Shown here: positions 6,297-15,830 of the stretch, one piece after another
How the letters are laid out: every line of letters starts with the position of its first letter
Position numbering within the stretch: the stretch's first letter is position 1
Source: Promicromonosporaceae bacterium
GTDB taxonomy: Bacteria > Actinomycetota > Actinomycetes > Actinomycetales > Cellulomonadaceae
DNA: 24,698 nucleotides
Direction of reading: 5' to 3'
Assembly (NCBI GenBank): GCA_009780755.1
Contig: WQZL01000008.1
Location: 1-24,698, forward strand
The notes under the pieces: model-generated
Told to the model about the DNA's origin: nothing
Database searches by the model: none
What the model saw: the letters and a program-made list of their open reading frames with translations, nothing else
Made by a program: the position numbers and the translations under genes

Positions 6297-7408
6297 TGCC
6301 ACAACGTCTACCTTCTAAGCCGCCGGTTATTGCGGGAATGTCGTATGTGAACCCGCTGGGGGCTGGTGGGTTTGCTGATGTGTTCTTGTATCGACAGGAC
6401 ATGCCTGCTCGGCAGATCGCGGTTAAAGTGCTGCTGGCCACGGTGGTGGATGCCGAGGTGCGGCGGATGTTCAATGCCGAAGCTGATGTGTTGGCCCGGC
6501 TTTCGTCACACCCGTCAATCTTGACCATATACCAAGCCAGCATTTCCGCTGATGGACGGCCCTATATCGCGATGGAATACTGTCCGATGTCGTTGGGGGC
6601 GCGGTATCGGCAGGAGAAACTGGCCGTGCCCGCCGTGCTTGATGCCGGGGTGCGAATTGCGTGCGCATTGGAAACCGCGCACCGGGCTGGGGTGCTGCAC
6701 CGCGACATAAAGCCATCGAACATTCTGGTCACCGAGTTCGGCAACCCTGTGCTTTCCGACTTTGGCATCGCCGCTGCGTTGAAGGGGTTCGAGGCCACTG
6801 CCGAGGCGGCAATGACCGTGCCGTGGAGCGCCCGTGAGGTGTTAACTGGCAGTACCGCTGGGACAATAGCCTCCGAGGTGTGGAGTTTAGGCGCCGCCGT
6901 TTACTCGTTGCTGGCCGGGCGTAGCCCATTTGAGCAAGCCGGTGCCGGTCGCAATGATCGCGATCAGCTGATCCGCCGTATCGACAAGGCCTCTTACACG
7001 CCGATTGGTCGCACCGATGTGCCTGCTGCGTTAGAGCAGGTACTCGTCCGCTCGATGGAACGCAATCCGGCTAAACGGTATGGCAGCGCCCTTGAAGTGG
7101 CTCAGGCTCTCCAAGCGACACAGGCTCAGCTAGGTCTTGCGGTCACTCCTCTTGACGTGCCGGGCGACCACTGGGGCACTGGGGAGGCTGTCCGCTTAGA
7201 TGACGATCAGTTGCGTGGGGCCGTGAGGGCGTCTGTTGAATACACCTCGAAGCGCAAACCCAAGCCAGGCAAGGAGTCTCTTGCGGCCGGAGGGGAAAAG
7301 CGACGCAGAGGTCGTCGTTGGCCGCTGGTGATCGGAGGCGTAACTGCGGCCCTGCTGATCGCAGGCGGAACCGTGGCCGTTCTCATTTTAACGGGAGTGC
7401 TTGGCTGA
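6296..7408 (+). CDS. Membrane-anchored Hanks-type Ser/Thr protein kinase (Pkb2-like)
   Basis: A 370-residue kinase. Residues 20-30 form the glycine loop (PLGAGGFADVF); Lys44 (IAVK) is the ATP-anchoring lysine; HRDIKPSN places the catalytic Asp at 137 and Asn at 142; DFG is at 155-157. The usual APE motif is replaced by SAREV (178-182), keeping the Glu. After a linker and a basic RRRGRRW stretch, one membrane helix (about 346-367) ends the protein, leaving no extracellular sensor domain. The start shares TAATG with the previous stop, and the stop shares TGATG with the surface-protein gene. The bifidobacterial PFNA cluster has a kinase at this place. Likely targets are the FHA protein and FHA-containing ATPase of the same operon. 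A cytosolic kinase fold followed by a membrane helix also recalls the pseudokinase EssB of firmicute T7SS, but here the catalytic residues are present. Confidence 0.92.
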   Translation: MPQRLPSKPPVIAGMSYVNPLGAGGFADVFLYRQDMPARQIAVKVLLATVVDAEVRRMFNAEADVLARLSSHPSILTIYQASISADGRPYIAMEYCPMSLGARYRQEKLAVPAVLDAGVRIACALETAHRAGVLHRDIKPSNILVTEFGNPVLSDFGIAAALKGFEATAEAAMTVPWSAREVLTGSTAGTIASEVWSLGAAVYSLLAGRSPFEQAGAGRNDRDQLIRRIDKASYTPIGRTDVPAALEQVLVRSMERNPAKRYGSALEVAQALQATQAQLGLAVTPLDVPGDHWGTGEAVRLDDDQLRGAVRASVEYTSKRKPKPGKESLAAGGEKRRRGRRWPLVIGGVTAALLIAGGTVAVLILTGVLG

Positions 7409-10400
7409 TGAACAAACGCAAGATAACCGCTAGCGCAGTGGTGATCGCGCTGATCGCGATAGCGACAGGAGCGGCGCTCTGGCCGGGTCTGGATGCCCAA
7501 GAGCCGTACCGAATAGACCCAACCCTCTGGGCGCTCAACACCTCGTCTAGCAGATATGGGCGCGTGAACCTCGACATCGACGAACTCGACACCGTGCGAG
7601 CCATTGAGCGACCCGCCCCAATGGTGGCCCAAACCCGTAACGCTGCGGTCATATTTCCGCTGGGCGGAGCGCGGGCGGCCACAATTGATGCCGCCAACCC
7701 CATTAACCTCACTGACTCTGCCCTGGATGGGGTTGCTGCCCTGGCCGGAGCCGTGCAGGTAGAGGCAGCAGGCGATTACCTGGCTTTCATCACCGAGGCG
7801 GGAATGCTGTACGTGGGTCTACTCGACAACCCCGGCCTTACCACACGCATCTACGTACCCATCCCTGACTCCGATGAGTACGAGGCGTTCATCGCTGACG
7901 CGATGTCTCTCGCCGAAAGCGGGTTAGTAACCGCATATTCGACGGCAACTGCAACCGTGTTGCAGGCCGAGGTCGGACACTACGGTGGGGTGACGCTAAC
8001 CGATGTACCTGGCGGGCCGTCAACAGAGGGGGTGGCGGTTACCGCAGTGGGTGAGAGCTGGGCGCTGATTAGCGATACATTAATGTGGATTTCCGGGCTT
8101 GATGCTCCCATTTCGTTACCCATCGCAGGCGAGGTTGTGGTGCCGCAGCGGGCATCAGCGACGGGGGAGACTTTTGTGATTGCCACCGCGACCGCGTTGC
8201 TTGAAGTCAGCGCAGTCGGCGCCGTTACCAACCTCACCAGCCTTGCTGAGCCGGGTGTGCCTGCCGCGCCCCGACGCGGCCTGGATGGAAGTGCTTACGC
8301 GGCCTGGCTCACCCAAGGTACCGGTGGTGGAACCCTCTGGGTTCAGGGAGAAACTACTCTGCTTGACTTTGGTGGGCTGGCCCTGGAGGCCGAACCCTCA
8401 CCGCGTTTTCTGGTCAGCGCTGATCGAATTGCGCTTAACGAGACCGTGACCGGCTGGGTTTGGACCGTGCCGGATGGTCGCCTGCTGCCTTCTAGCCAAC
8501 ATTGGGATCAGGTTGATCCAGAACATGCTGCCCGCGATGAAGAGGCAACAGCTATCGCTGAAACTAACGATCCGCTGCCACCGGTGGCCGAGGATGACGA
8601 GTTCGGAGTTCGCCCCGGAGAAGGCACCATGACGGTGCTTCCGGTGCTACTCAACGATCACGATCCCAACGGTGACGTACTCACCATCGATGGGGCCAGC
8701 CTTACCGGCCTAAACCCGGCCTTCGGCACACTCGCCCTCACCGACGATGGGCAACGAATTGTGTTTACCGCCGGGCCGAACGCAGTTGGCAGCGCCAGCT
8801 TCACCTATGTGGTAACCGATGGCACCACCATTGATGGACGTCGCTCGAATGCGGCCACCGTCACCTTAAACGCCGTCGATTTTACCCAAAACAACGCGCC
8901 ACGATGGTGCGGAGACGGTGCGGTAATCGGCTGCCAAATGGAGTGGCCCAGCCCCCAGGTTTCGCCAGGCGGCACTGTCGAGTTCTCGGTGCTTGATGCC
9001 TGGGTAGACCCCGAGGGTGATGGAATCTTGCTAATAAATGCCATAGTGACTCACGGCAGTGGGCGAGTGGCCTTCACTCCGGAAGGTACGGTTGTCTACC
9101 GGCATGAAGATCCCTCCGGCAGCGAGGAACGAGTCACCGTCCTGCTTACCGTATCCGATACCTTCGGCGCCACCGCAACCAAAGAGATTATGGTATCGGT
9201 AATAGATGAGCCGCGCATTACAGCCGCTGCATTCGCCGCCACAGTGCGCGTTGGGGAATCGGCCAGCATCGACATTGGCCCCCACGTCTCAGGAACAGCG
9301 GGCACGATTCGCCTCACCGATGCAGCCCTAGACGACGGCGCCCTGGCCACCGTCTCTATTACCAATGCCGACACCCTCGACTTCCGGGCCACCGCACCGG
9401 GCACGTTCCTGGTCACCTACACGATTGCCGACGCCACCAACACCGCGCAGGCCACCGTGCGCGTCACCGCAGTGCCAACAGAGGCAGGTGGTCTGGCCAC
9501 CGCGCCGGTGACCATCATGGTTCGCCCCGGCGCCGATGTAACCGTGGACGTACTCGAAGCGGTCTACAACCCTGGCGGAGCCGTGCTGCTCCTGGCCGAC
9601 GTCACTCACGAGGCGGCCAATGGGGCAAGTCTGACGGTAGATGCCCTCGCTTCACAACTCCTCCGGGTCACCGGCACCACCGCCGATGCGACACCCGGAC
9701 GACTCGGCACCATCCGATACACCGTAACCGACGGCACTGGTGAGGAGGGCGGCTCCGTAAGGGGCGAGGCCACCGTATTCCTGCTACCGGACGTGATCGA
9801 TGCCATCCCCATCGCCGTCGATATGGTGGTAACAGTGCGCGCTGGGGCGCAGATCGACGTGCCGGTTACTGCCAACGACATCTCGCTCTCCGGGGCACCG
9901 CTCACCTTAGACCCGCGCACAGTCCGCTCATCCTCCGAGGAGCTGCTGGCCTTCGGTGCCGGAAACGTGCTACGGATTTTAGCCCCGGCCACGGCAGGGG
10001 AGTTCCGCGTGGATTACGCGGTATTCGCCGATGGCGACCCATCGCTTTTCGACACGGCCACCGTGACAATTCACGTGATCGGCGACGATCACCCGAACCG
10101 ACCACCACGAGCGCCAAATCTGATCGGTCGGGTAATTGCCGGTGAATCCGTTCGCATTCCCTTCGACCCATTCGGGGTGGATCCAGACGGCGATCCAGTT
10201 CAGCTCTCGGCGATTCTCACCCAACCGGAGGTTGGCTCGGCTGCGCTCTCTGAGGATGGCCGAGCCATTGTGTTCACCTCCGTGGCTGGGGATCAAGGTC
10301 AACGTGAGTTTGAATATGAGATCGATGATGGCCGGGGCGCTCGTGCAACCGGAATTGTTCGGGTGGGGGTACTCGGCACAGAGGCCGATCTGACCCCGAT

Positions 10401-13400
10401 TACCTTCACCGACTTTGTCTCGGTGCAGGCAGGCAGCACCGAAAGCGTCCGTGTCGATGCGCTTGCTAACGACATAGACCCCAGCGGTGGCACCCTGCGC
10501 ATCACGGCCGTAGAGCCGAATGCCCTAGCTGGCACGCTTGAACATGAACGGCTGGCCGCGCTGATCCGAAACGCGGATGCCATCGCTGAGGGGGAGGCTA
10601 GCTACATCGAACTGTCCGCTCCTGAGGAACCAGGGCGGCTAACGTTTCGTTACCACGTCACCAACGAACACGGCAATGTAGGCATTGGTCTCATCGTGCT
10701 TCGGGCGGTGCGTGGCGAGGTACCCAACTTCCCGATGGTGGCCGACACCATTCTCACCGCCGCTACCAGGGATGAATTCACTGAGGGTGTCGATGTGGTA
10801 TCCGGTAGCGCGGCCTGGCCTGGCGGCAGACTTGCTGACCTGGAGTTATCGCTCTGGGCCGGTGATGGCGGCTACCTGACCGCCGATGTTGAGGTGAACC
10901 GAAGTGTTTTAAGCGGCCCGCTCACCGACGATGGGCGGCTGATCCCATTTATCCTCACTGCTCGCACTACGGATGCGGACGAGTCTGCCAAGATTCCAGA
11001 GACGTTCGGTTTTCTTGTAGTCCCCAGCGCGGCAGAGCTTGTGCCGACCATGCAGACGAATGCGCCAACCATCTCTGTTGATGAAGGCGAGACGGTCACC
11101 TTTGATATGCGGGATCAGGTGGCCATTCCATCCGGTCGCGATCTTCTCATTGAAGCGCCCATCGCAGCCTCCGGCGCTCGCCCCGAGGGGCGCTGCGCTC
11201 ACGTTTCAGGTACCTTGATCGAGTACAGCGCTGGCATGGGGGCACCCTGGAGCGACCGCTGTAAAGTCACTGTGCGCTTTGATGGGCAAGAGTCGGGTTC
11301 GGTGATTCCGGTGCCCCTTGTTGTGGTGCCGCAGCTGCCCCAGCCGGTGCTTGCGGGTGCGGCGATCACCGTAAACCCGAATGACACCTTTACTCTTTCC
11401 CTAGCCGATATGGTCACCTGGCCCGGCGGACAAGTCGGGGTGGAAGTGCCCATCTTCACGGTGGCGGGCGAGGCTGACCACTTAACAATTGTCCACTCAG
11501 GTGACACGTTAACGGTTATCACGAACGAGCGCGCCACCCCTGGCGCGGTTGCCGTACTCCAGGTAGGCATCACTAACTACCCGGATGTGGCATCTGTGGC
11601 TCTAACCGTGCGCGTTGGACCGTGGCCAGATGGACTACCCACCGGCGGAACAGCTGTGACCACCTGCCGGGAGACGGATGCCACCTGCCTGGTCACGGTG
11701 ATCGGAACCCCAGGGGAGACAAATCCGCGTGGCGGACGATTGCTGCTGGACTCCGTTGACCCGCGTGGCTCATGTATCGGGTTGGCCTTCGCCCGCGTAG
11801 ACGATTCCACAGTGAGCATTACCGCAATGCCGGGCGCGCCAGGTGGCACCTGCTCAACCACCTTCACCGTGATGACGGACACCTCCGATCCAGTGATCGG
11901 TGCCGGACTGAATGCTGGCACGCTTACCGTCGATTTCCAGGCTCGGCCAATGGGGCCAGCTGGGGTTGCCCAAGTAGGCTTCGGTGCAGGATACGTGGTA
12001 CTTGGCGTCACACCTGGCGGGGCCAGTCGCTCATACCCACCGCTTGATGGATTCACCGTATTATCTGGTGGTGTCGAGGTTGGCTCCTGCGACCCTGCCG
12101 GTGTCTGCGCGCCTATCGCTTCGCCCACCGGGCAACGCCGCCACTTCGAGGTGGTCTCACGCAATTCCGTCGGTACCTCGCCGGACTCAGTGAGTACCGG
12201 TGAAGTGTGGGCATATGCGCCGACCACCTGCCCAACCGGGATGACGCTGACCCCGGTGCCCTACGGTAATGCTGGCGGGCGAGTGCGTGTTGTCGTGTAC
12301 GGCATCGATCCATATACCGCCTACATTTACCTGGGCGCCGACAATCCCAACTGGCGTAACCGACTGCCGGTTGCTTATGGCCGCGTAGAGCATGTTATTC
12401 CACTGTCGAACGATGGCGGAACGGTAGGAGTAACCCCCGTTTCCCGGTATGTGGTACCGCCGGGGGTGGGGCCAACCGGAACTGTGGGGGCAAACTGCAT
12501 AACCCGCATCGGAAATGGTGTTGGCGCGCCATCTGCGCCAAGCATCCGGGCAGAAGTAGCCGGGGTTGATGGTGATTACGCGACCATATCGGTGGCCACC
12601 GACGAGGTTGCTGTGCACGCTGGAGCTACCGCTCGCTACGGATTTTCCCGCTACCCCTACCCGTGCCAGTCGAGCGGGACGGCCATGACCACGACTATCA
12701 CGGTGCGAGCCGGAGAACAGCATCGCTTCCGAGTATGTGCCGCCGCCTATGTTGGCGATCAGCGCTTCGGTGAGACCTCGGTTGTTTCCGAGCAGCTTTG
12801 GGCCATTGTGGTGCCCGATGCGCCAGCCGGGCTGACCTTTGATGTAAGTCGGGAACCGCAGATAACCAACAACAGAACCGGCGCCGTGTGGGATGTCACC
12901 GCTTCATCGCCAGCTCGTCCAGCGGGCTTTAGAACGCCGCGAGGGTTTGGGCTGCACTATGAACACAACAGCCTCTTCGGAGCTGACTTCCGCTGGGAGA
13001 GCTGGTTCACTCACCTGCCCACCGGCACGGTTGGGACACATGGGCCTATCCTCCCGGCTGACCCACACCGACCTGGTCCGGTACGCGTTAATTCCGTAAC
13101 CCCCCTCGTTTGTGAGGCCGGATATGCGCCAACATTCAGCGTATACGCGCTTGGTGGGGTGCCATTCATCGAGCTGGTTAGAGCTGATGCGATGTCGGCC
13201 GACGGCGCTCAAATCGCTCACCTGGAAGGCGTTGTTGCCTTGGTGCCCGACGGCACAGTGCGATTAGAGGGCATCCGCGTGCTAGTGAGGTGGCCCGCCT
13301 TCCCCTCCCTGCTACCTGCGGAGCTATGGCTTGGCCAGGTGGATTGCATAGTTCCAGAACCTGACCCTGATCCGGACCCAGACCCTGATCCGGACCCAGA

Positions 13401-13494
13401 CCCAGACCCAGACCCTGATCCGGACCCAGACCCTGATCCGGACCCTGATCCAGATCCAGACCCAGACCCTTACCCACCGACGCCCGGAGACTGA
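7408..13494 (+). CDS. Giant multi-Ig/FN3-like surface protein with N-terminal membrane anchor and (Asp-Pro)18 tail (Fn3-like of PFNA-type cluster)
   Basis: A 2028-residue protein. Residues about 6-25 are a signal-anchor helix. Residues about 40-370 have short repeated beta blades resembling a beta-propeller. From about 389 there are successive Ig/cadherin-like domains with Big-type signatures such as VLLNDHDPNGDVLTIDG, WVDPEGDGI, FGVDPDGDP and ALANDIDPSGGTL. The region from about 1510 to 1880 looks FN3-like, with spaced Cys residues that may pair outside the cell. The C-terminus is 18 Asp-Pro pairs followed by YPPTPGD. There is no LPxTG motif or C-terminal membrane helix. The ATG at 7408 is coupled by TGATG to the kinase; the longer upstream frame reads the kinase's C-terminus out of frame and is rejected. 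A role in wall interaction, adhesion or scaffolding is inferred. Confidence 0.88.
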   Translation: MNKRKITASAVVIALIAIATGAALWPGLDAQEPYRIDPTLWALNTSSSRYGRVNLDIDELDTVRAIERPAPMVAQTRNAAVIFPLGGARAATIDAANPINLTDSALDGVAALAGAVQVEAAGDYLAFITEAGMLYVGLLDNPGLTTRIYVPIPDSDEYEAFIADAMSLAESGLVTAYSTATATVLQAEVGHYGGVTLTDVPGGPSTEGVAVTAVGESWALISDTLMWISGLDAPISLPIAGEVVVPQRASATGETFVIATATALLEVSAVGAVTNLTSLAEPGVPAAPRRGLDGSAYAAWLTQGTGGGTLWVQGETTLLDFGGLALEAEPSPRFLVSADRIALNETVTGWVWTVPDGRLLPSSQHWDQVDPEHAARDEEATAIAETNDPLPPVAEDDEFGVRPGEGTMTVLPVLLNDHDPNGDVLTIDGASLTGLNPAFGTLALTDDGQRIVFTAGPNAVGSASFTYVVTDGTTIDGRRSNAATVTLNAVDFTQNNAPRWCGDGAVIGCQMEWPSPQVSPGGTVEFSVLDAWVDPEGDGILLINAIVTHGSGRVAFTPEGTVVYRHEDPSGSEERVTVLLTVSDTFGATATKEIMVSVIDEPRITAAAFAATVRVGESASIDIGPHVSGTAGTIRLTDAALDDGALATVSITNADTLDFRATAPGTFLVTYTIADATNTAQATVRVTAVPTEAGGLATAPVTIMVRPGADVTVDVLEAVYNPGGAVLLLADVTHEAANGASLTVDALASQLLRVTGTTADATPGRLGTIRYTVTDGTGEEGGSVRGEATVFLLPDVIDAIPIAVDMVVTVRAGAQIDVPVTANDISLSGAPLTLDPRTVRSSSEELLAFGAGNVLRILAPATAGEFRVDYAVFADGDPSLFDTATVTIHVIGDDHPNRPPRAPNLIGRVIAGESVRIPFDPFGVDPDGDPVQLSAILTQPEVGSAALSEDGRAIVFTSVAGDQGQREFEYEIDDGRGARATGIVRVGVLGTEADLTPITFTDFVSVQAGSTESVRVDALANDIDPSGGTLRITAVEPNALAGTLEHERLAALIRNADAIAEGEASYIELSAPEEPGRLTFRYHVTNEHGNVGIGLIVLRAVRGEVPNFPMVADTILTAATRDEFTEGVDVVSGSAAWPGGRLADLELSLWAGDGGYLTADVEVNRSVLSGPLTDDGRLIPFILTARTTDADESAKIPETFGFLVVPSAAELVPTMQTNAPTISVDEGETVTFDMRDQVAIPSGRDLLIEAPIAASGARPEGRCAHVSGTLIEYSAGMGAPWSDRCKVTVRFDGQESGSVIPVPLVVVPQLPQPVLAGAAITVNPNDTFTLSLADMVTWPGGQVGVEVPIFTVAGEADHLTIVHSGDTLTVITNERATPGAVAVLQVGITNYPDVASVALTVRVGPWPDGLPTGGTAVTTCRETDATCLVTVIGTPGETNPRGGRLLLDSVDPRGSCIGLAFARVDDSTVSITAMPGAPGGTCSTTFTVMTDTSDPVIGAGLNAGTLTVDFQARPMGPAGVAQVGFGAGYVVLGVTPGGASRSYPPLDGFTVLSGGVEVGSCDPAGVCAPIASPTGQRRHFEVVSRNSVGTSPDSVSTGEVWAYAPTTCPTGMTLTPVPYGNAGGRVRVVVYGIDPYTAYIYLGADNPNWRNRLPVAYGRVEHVIPLSNDGGTVGVTPVSRYVVPPGVGPTGTVGANCITRIGNGVGAPSAPSIRAEVAGVDGDYATISVATDEVAVHAGATARYGFSRYPYPCQSSGTAMTTTITVRAGEQHRFRVCAAAYVGDQRFGETSVVSEQLWAIVVPDAPAGLTFDVSREPQITNNRTGAVWDVTASSPARPAGFRTPRGFGLHYEHNSLFGADFRWESWFTHLPTGTVGTHGPILPADPHRPGPVRVNSVTPLVCEAGYAPTFSVYALGGVPFIELVRADAMSADGAQIAHLEGVVALVPDGTVRLEGIRVLVRWPAFPSLLPAELWLGQVDCIVPEPDPDPDPDPDPDPDPDPDPDPDPDPDPDPDPDPDPDPYPPTPGD
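13363..13470 (+). repeat. Asp-Pro coding repeat (18 DP pairs)
   Basis: 108 bases of GA(C/T)CC(N) hexamers, arranged partly as 18-base units GACCCTGATCCGGACCCA, encode 18 consecutive Asp-Pro pairs near the C-terminus of the giant surface protein. The period-6 and period-18 repetition makes it prone to length change in frame. Acidic, extended DP tails may span the cell wall. Confidence 0.95.
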
Positions 13495-13503
13495 ACAATC
13501 AAC

Positions 13504-14466
13504 ATGACCATCAACCAAGAACAGGCAACCTGGTTCCAGGAGACCTTTGCCGCTGTAGCAGACAATGTGGAAAGTGTGCTGCTTGGCAAGAGAGCCATCG
13601 TTGAACTGGTGCTATCTGCGCTGGTCAGCGAAGGGCACGTACTCCTAGAGGATGTGCCCGGCACAGGCAAGACCTCCCTAGCCCGGGTAATTGCTCAGTC
13701 GATTCACGGCACTAGCTCCCGAATACAATTCACCCCGGACCTACTACCCGGTGATGTCACGGGCATAACTGTTTACGATCAGAAATCCAGCCTGTTTGAG
13801 TTTCACCACGGGCCAGTGTTTGCCAACGTCGTGCTTGCCGACGAGATCAACCGAGCCTCCCCAAAAACGCAGTCCGCGCTCCTAGAGGTGATGGAGGAGG
13901 GGAAGGTCACCGTGGATGGTCACACCCGCGAGGTCGCCTCGCCCTTCTTGGTTATCGCCACCCAGAACCCGGTGGAACAGGCGGGCACCTACCGGCTGCC
14001 GGAAGCGCAGCTAGATCGCTTCATGCTCAAAACCACGCTTGGCTACCCCGATCATGCAACCACCATAAAGATCATCGAGAGCACAGGGCAGACGCGAGCG
14101 GAGATCAAACCAGCAATCGACCTAGAGACGTTAACCAAGATGAGCGCAACAGCCAGGGATGTGTTTGTGAATCCGATGGTTATGGATTACATCGCACGAA
14201 TGGTTGAGGCCACTCGCGATGCTGAACAGGTGCGCCTCGGTTCCAGCGTGCGCGGAGCCTTGGCCTTGACGCGTGCCGCTAAAGCCCGAGCCGCAGCCGA
14301 GGGGCGCACCTACGTGGTGCCCGATGATGTCAAGGCACTGTCCGGGCCAGTGCTGGCCCATCGACTGATTCTTCACCCGGAAGCCGAGTTCGATGGGGTA
14401 ACCGCAGAAGCAGTACTCGCCCAGATCATCCTCGAAGTGCCACCACCATCGGCACCAGCGGAGTGA
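13504..14466 (+). CDS. MoxR-family AAA+ ATPase
   Basis: A 320-residue MoxR-type ATPase of normal length. Walker A is DVPGTGKT with Lys56; Walker B is VVLADEINRA with Asp113-Glu114; the sensor-1 region and MoxR signature read ATQNPVEQAGTYRLPEAQLDRF. A C-terminal lid domain follows (SSVRGALALTRAAKARAA). MoxR proteins act as chaperone-like ATPases for partners that usually include an adjacent DUF58 protein, as found here 5 bases downstream. It corresponds to the aaa-atp gene of the bifidobacterial PFNA cluster. It lies 9 bases after the surface-protein stop. The Shine-Dalgarno sequence is weak (CGGAGA, more than 10 bases upstream), consistent with translation coupled to the preceding gene. Confidence 0.95.
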   Translation: MTINQEQATWFQETFAAVADNVESVLLGKRAIVELVLSALVSEGHVLLEDVPGTGKTSLARVIAQSIHGTSSRIQFTPDLLPGDVTGITVYDQKSSLFEFHHGPVFANVVLADEINRASPKTQSALLEVMEEGKVTVDGHTREVASPFLVIATQNPVEQAGTYRLPEAQLDRFMLKTTLGYPDHATTIKIIESTGQTRAEIKPAIDLETLTKMSATARDVFVNPMVMDYIARMVEATRDAEQVRLGSSVRGALALTRAAKARAAAEGRTYVVPDDVKALSGPVLAHRLILHPEAEFDGVTAEAVLAQIILEVPPPSAPAE

Positions 14467-14471
14467 GCTAA

Positions 14472-15830
14472 GTGTCCTTCACCACCGAGACGCGTCTATC
14501 GCGAACCGAAACCAGAACCGGGACTATCACTCGCACAGTTATTGCGGCGCCTACAAATGGGCGGGTAGAGAACGTCATCATCCAGATTGCGCAGTGGTGG
14601 CAGGCCACACGAGCCATCGCCAGGCAGGTGCTGGAGGTGATTCGGGCCGGGGTAACCTCGGTGGGGTGGCTGATGCTTGCCACAGCGACGCTAGGTTTGC
14701 CGGCCGGTTTGATCTGGGGATGGGCCGAATGGGTAGTGGCCGGATTGTCGGCCACCGTCATCATTGTGATAGCCCTACCCTTCTTGCTGGGAACCGTGAA
14801 TTACCGGATCGATTTCGAGGCATCACACACCAAGGTGACCGTAGGACAAGACGCTGCTATCGGCCTGAGCATTACAAATGAGACGGCCCGGATCGCGCTA
14901 CCGGCCCGCTTAGACGTGCCAATCGGAGAAGGATCGGTACAGATTTACCTGCCATTGCTCGGACCAGGTCGCAGCATGAGTAAACGGATTCCGGTGCCAA
15001 CGGATCGTCGTGGCGTGGTGCCTATCGGCCCAATTACTCTGGTGCGAACTGATCCGATTGGTGTGCTGCGACGCGAGGCACGCTGGCAGGAACGAACCGA
15101 GGTGTTCGTTCGACCCCGCATCGTCACCACACCCTCAACCAGCATAGGGCTGGTTCGAGACCTGGATGGAACGCCAACCCGCAAACTCGTCGATTCGGAT
15201 ATTTCGTTTCACGCAATCCGCGAGTATGCAGCCGGCGATGCGCAACGGCACGTGCATTGGAAGTCCACCGCGAAAACCGGGCAGCTCATGGTCAAGCAGT
15301 ATGAGGTGTCAATGCGCTCTCGCTTGGCCGTGGTACTCAGTTGCGCGCGAGACGAGTTCGCAGATGATGAGGAGTTCGAGTTAGGCGTTTCCGTGGCGGC
15401 CTCGGTGGCAGTTCAGGGAATCCGCGACGGGCGGGATGTTGACGCAATTGTCAGCGCGGAGATTCCCGAGGTGGCCCGCTCGCGGGTACGGGCAATCGCA
15501 AATCTAGCCACGGTCACGCCTTCGGTGCTGCTCGATGGCACCTGCCGGATCGGCCTGCGAGAGTCGACCATGCCATTAGAAGAGGTGTGTCGCCTGGGTG
15601 CTGAATCATCCGACAAAATTTCGCTGGCTGTCCTGGTGTGCGGCTCCACAGTTGGTTTGCGTCGATTGCGCCGCGCCGCCCTGACCTTGCCAGCCGATAC
15701 CGCGATCATCGCAGTGATTTGCGATGAGCGCGCCCACCCGACCATGCATCAGTTGGGCAACCTGAGTGTGCTAACAGTTGGGGTGCTTGACGATTTGACC
15801 GGCCTGCTGGTGAGAGCGGGTGCGACATGA
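14472..15830 (+). CDS. DUF58 family membrane protein
   Basis: A 452-residue protein. Two membrane helices (about 62-110) are followed by the DUF58 region. Its signature, FHAIREYAAGDAQRHVHWKS then TAKTGQLMVKQYEV, starts near residue 245 and leads into a von Willebrand A-like Rossmann segment (RLAVVLSCARDEF). DUF58 proteins pair with MoxR ATPases in bacterial envelope-related operons. The GTG start at 14472, 5 bases after moxR, is used. The stop overlaps the next gene by ATGA. The metal-ion-dependent adhesion motif is not complete (no DxSxS), as is usual for DUF58. It matches duf58 of the PFNA-type cluster. Confidence 0.92.
   Translation: MSFTTETRLSRTETRTGTITRTVIAAPTNGRVENVIIQIAQWWQATRAIARQVLEVIRAGVTSVGWLMLATATLGLPAGLIWGWAEWVVAGLSATVIIVIALPFLLGTVNYRIDFEASHTKVTVGQDAAIGLSITNETARIALPARLDVPIGEGSVQIYLPLLGPGRSMSKRIPVPTDRRGVVPIGPITLVRTDPIGVLRREARWQERTEVFVRPRIVTTPSTSIGLVRDLDGTPTRKLVDSDISFHAIREYAAGDAQRHVHWKSTAKTGQLMVKQYEVSMRSRLAVVLSCARDEFADDEEFELGVSVAASVAVQGIRDGRDVDAIVSAEIPEVARSRVRAIANLATVTPSVLLDGTCRIGLRESTMPLEEVCRLGAESSDKISLAVLVCGSTVGLRRLRRAALTLPADTAIIAVICDERAHPTMHQLGNLSVLTVGVLDDLTGLLVRAGAT

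Noticed and set aside
7318..7407. Upstream extension of the giant surface protein to 2058 residues
   Set aside because: It would read Arg-rich sequence out of frame with the kinase C-terminus. The ATG at 7408 gives a proper signal anchor and TGATG coupling.
13178..13518. Minus-strand open frames over the DP repeat
   Set aside because: They are shadows of the GAYCCN repeat, giving low-complexity peptides.
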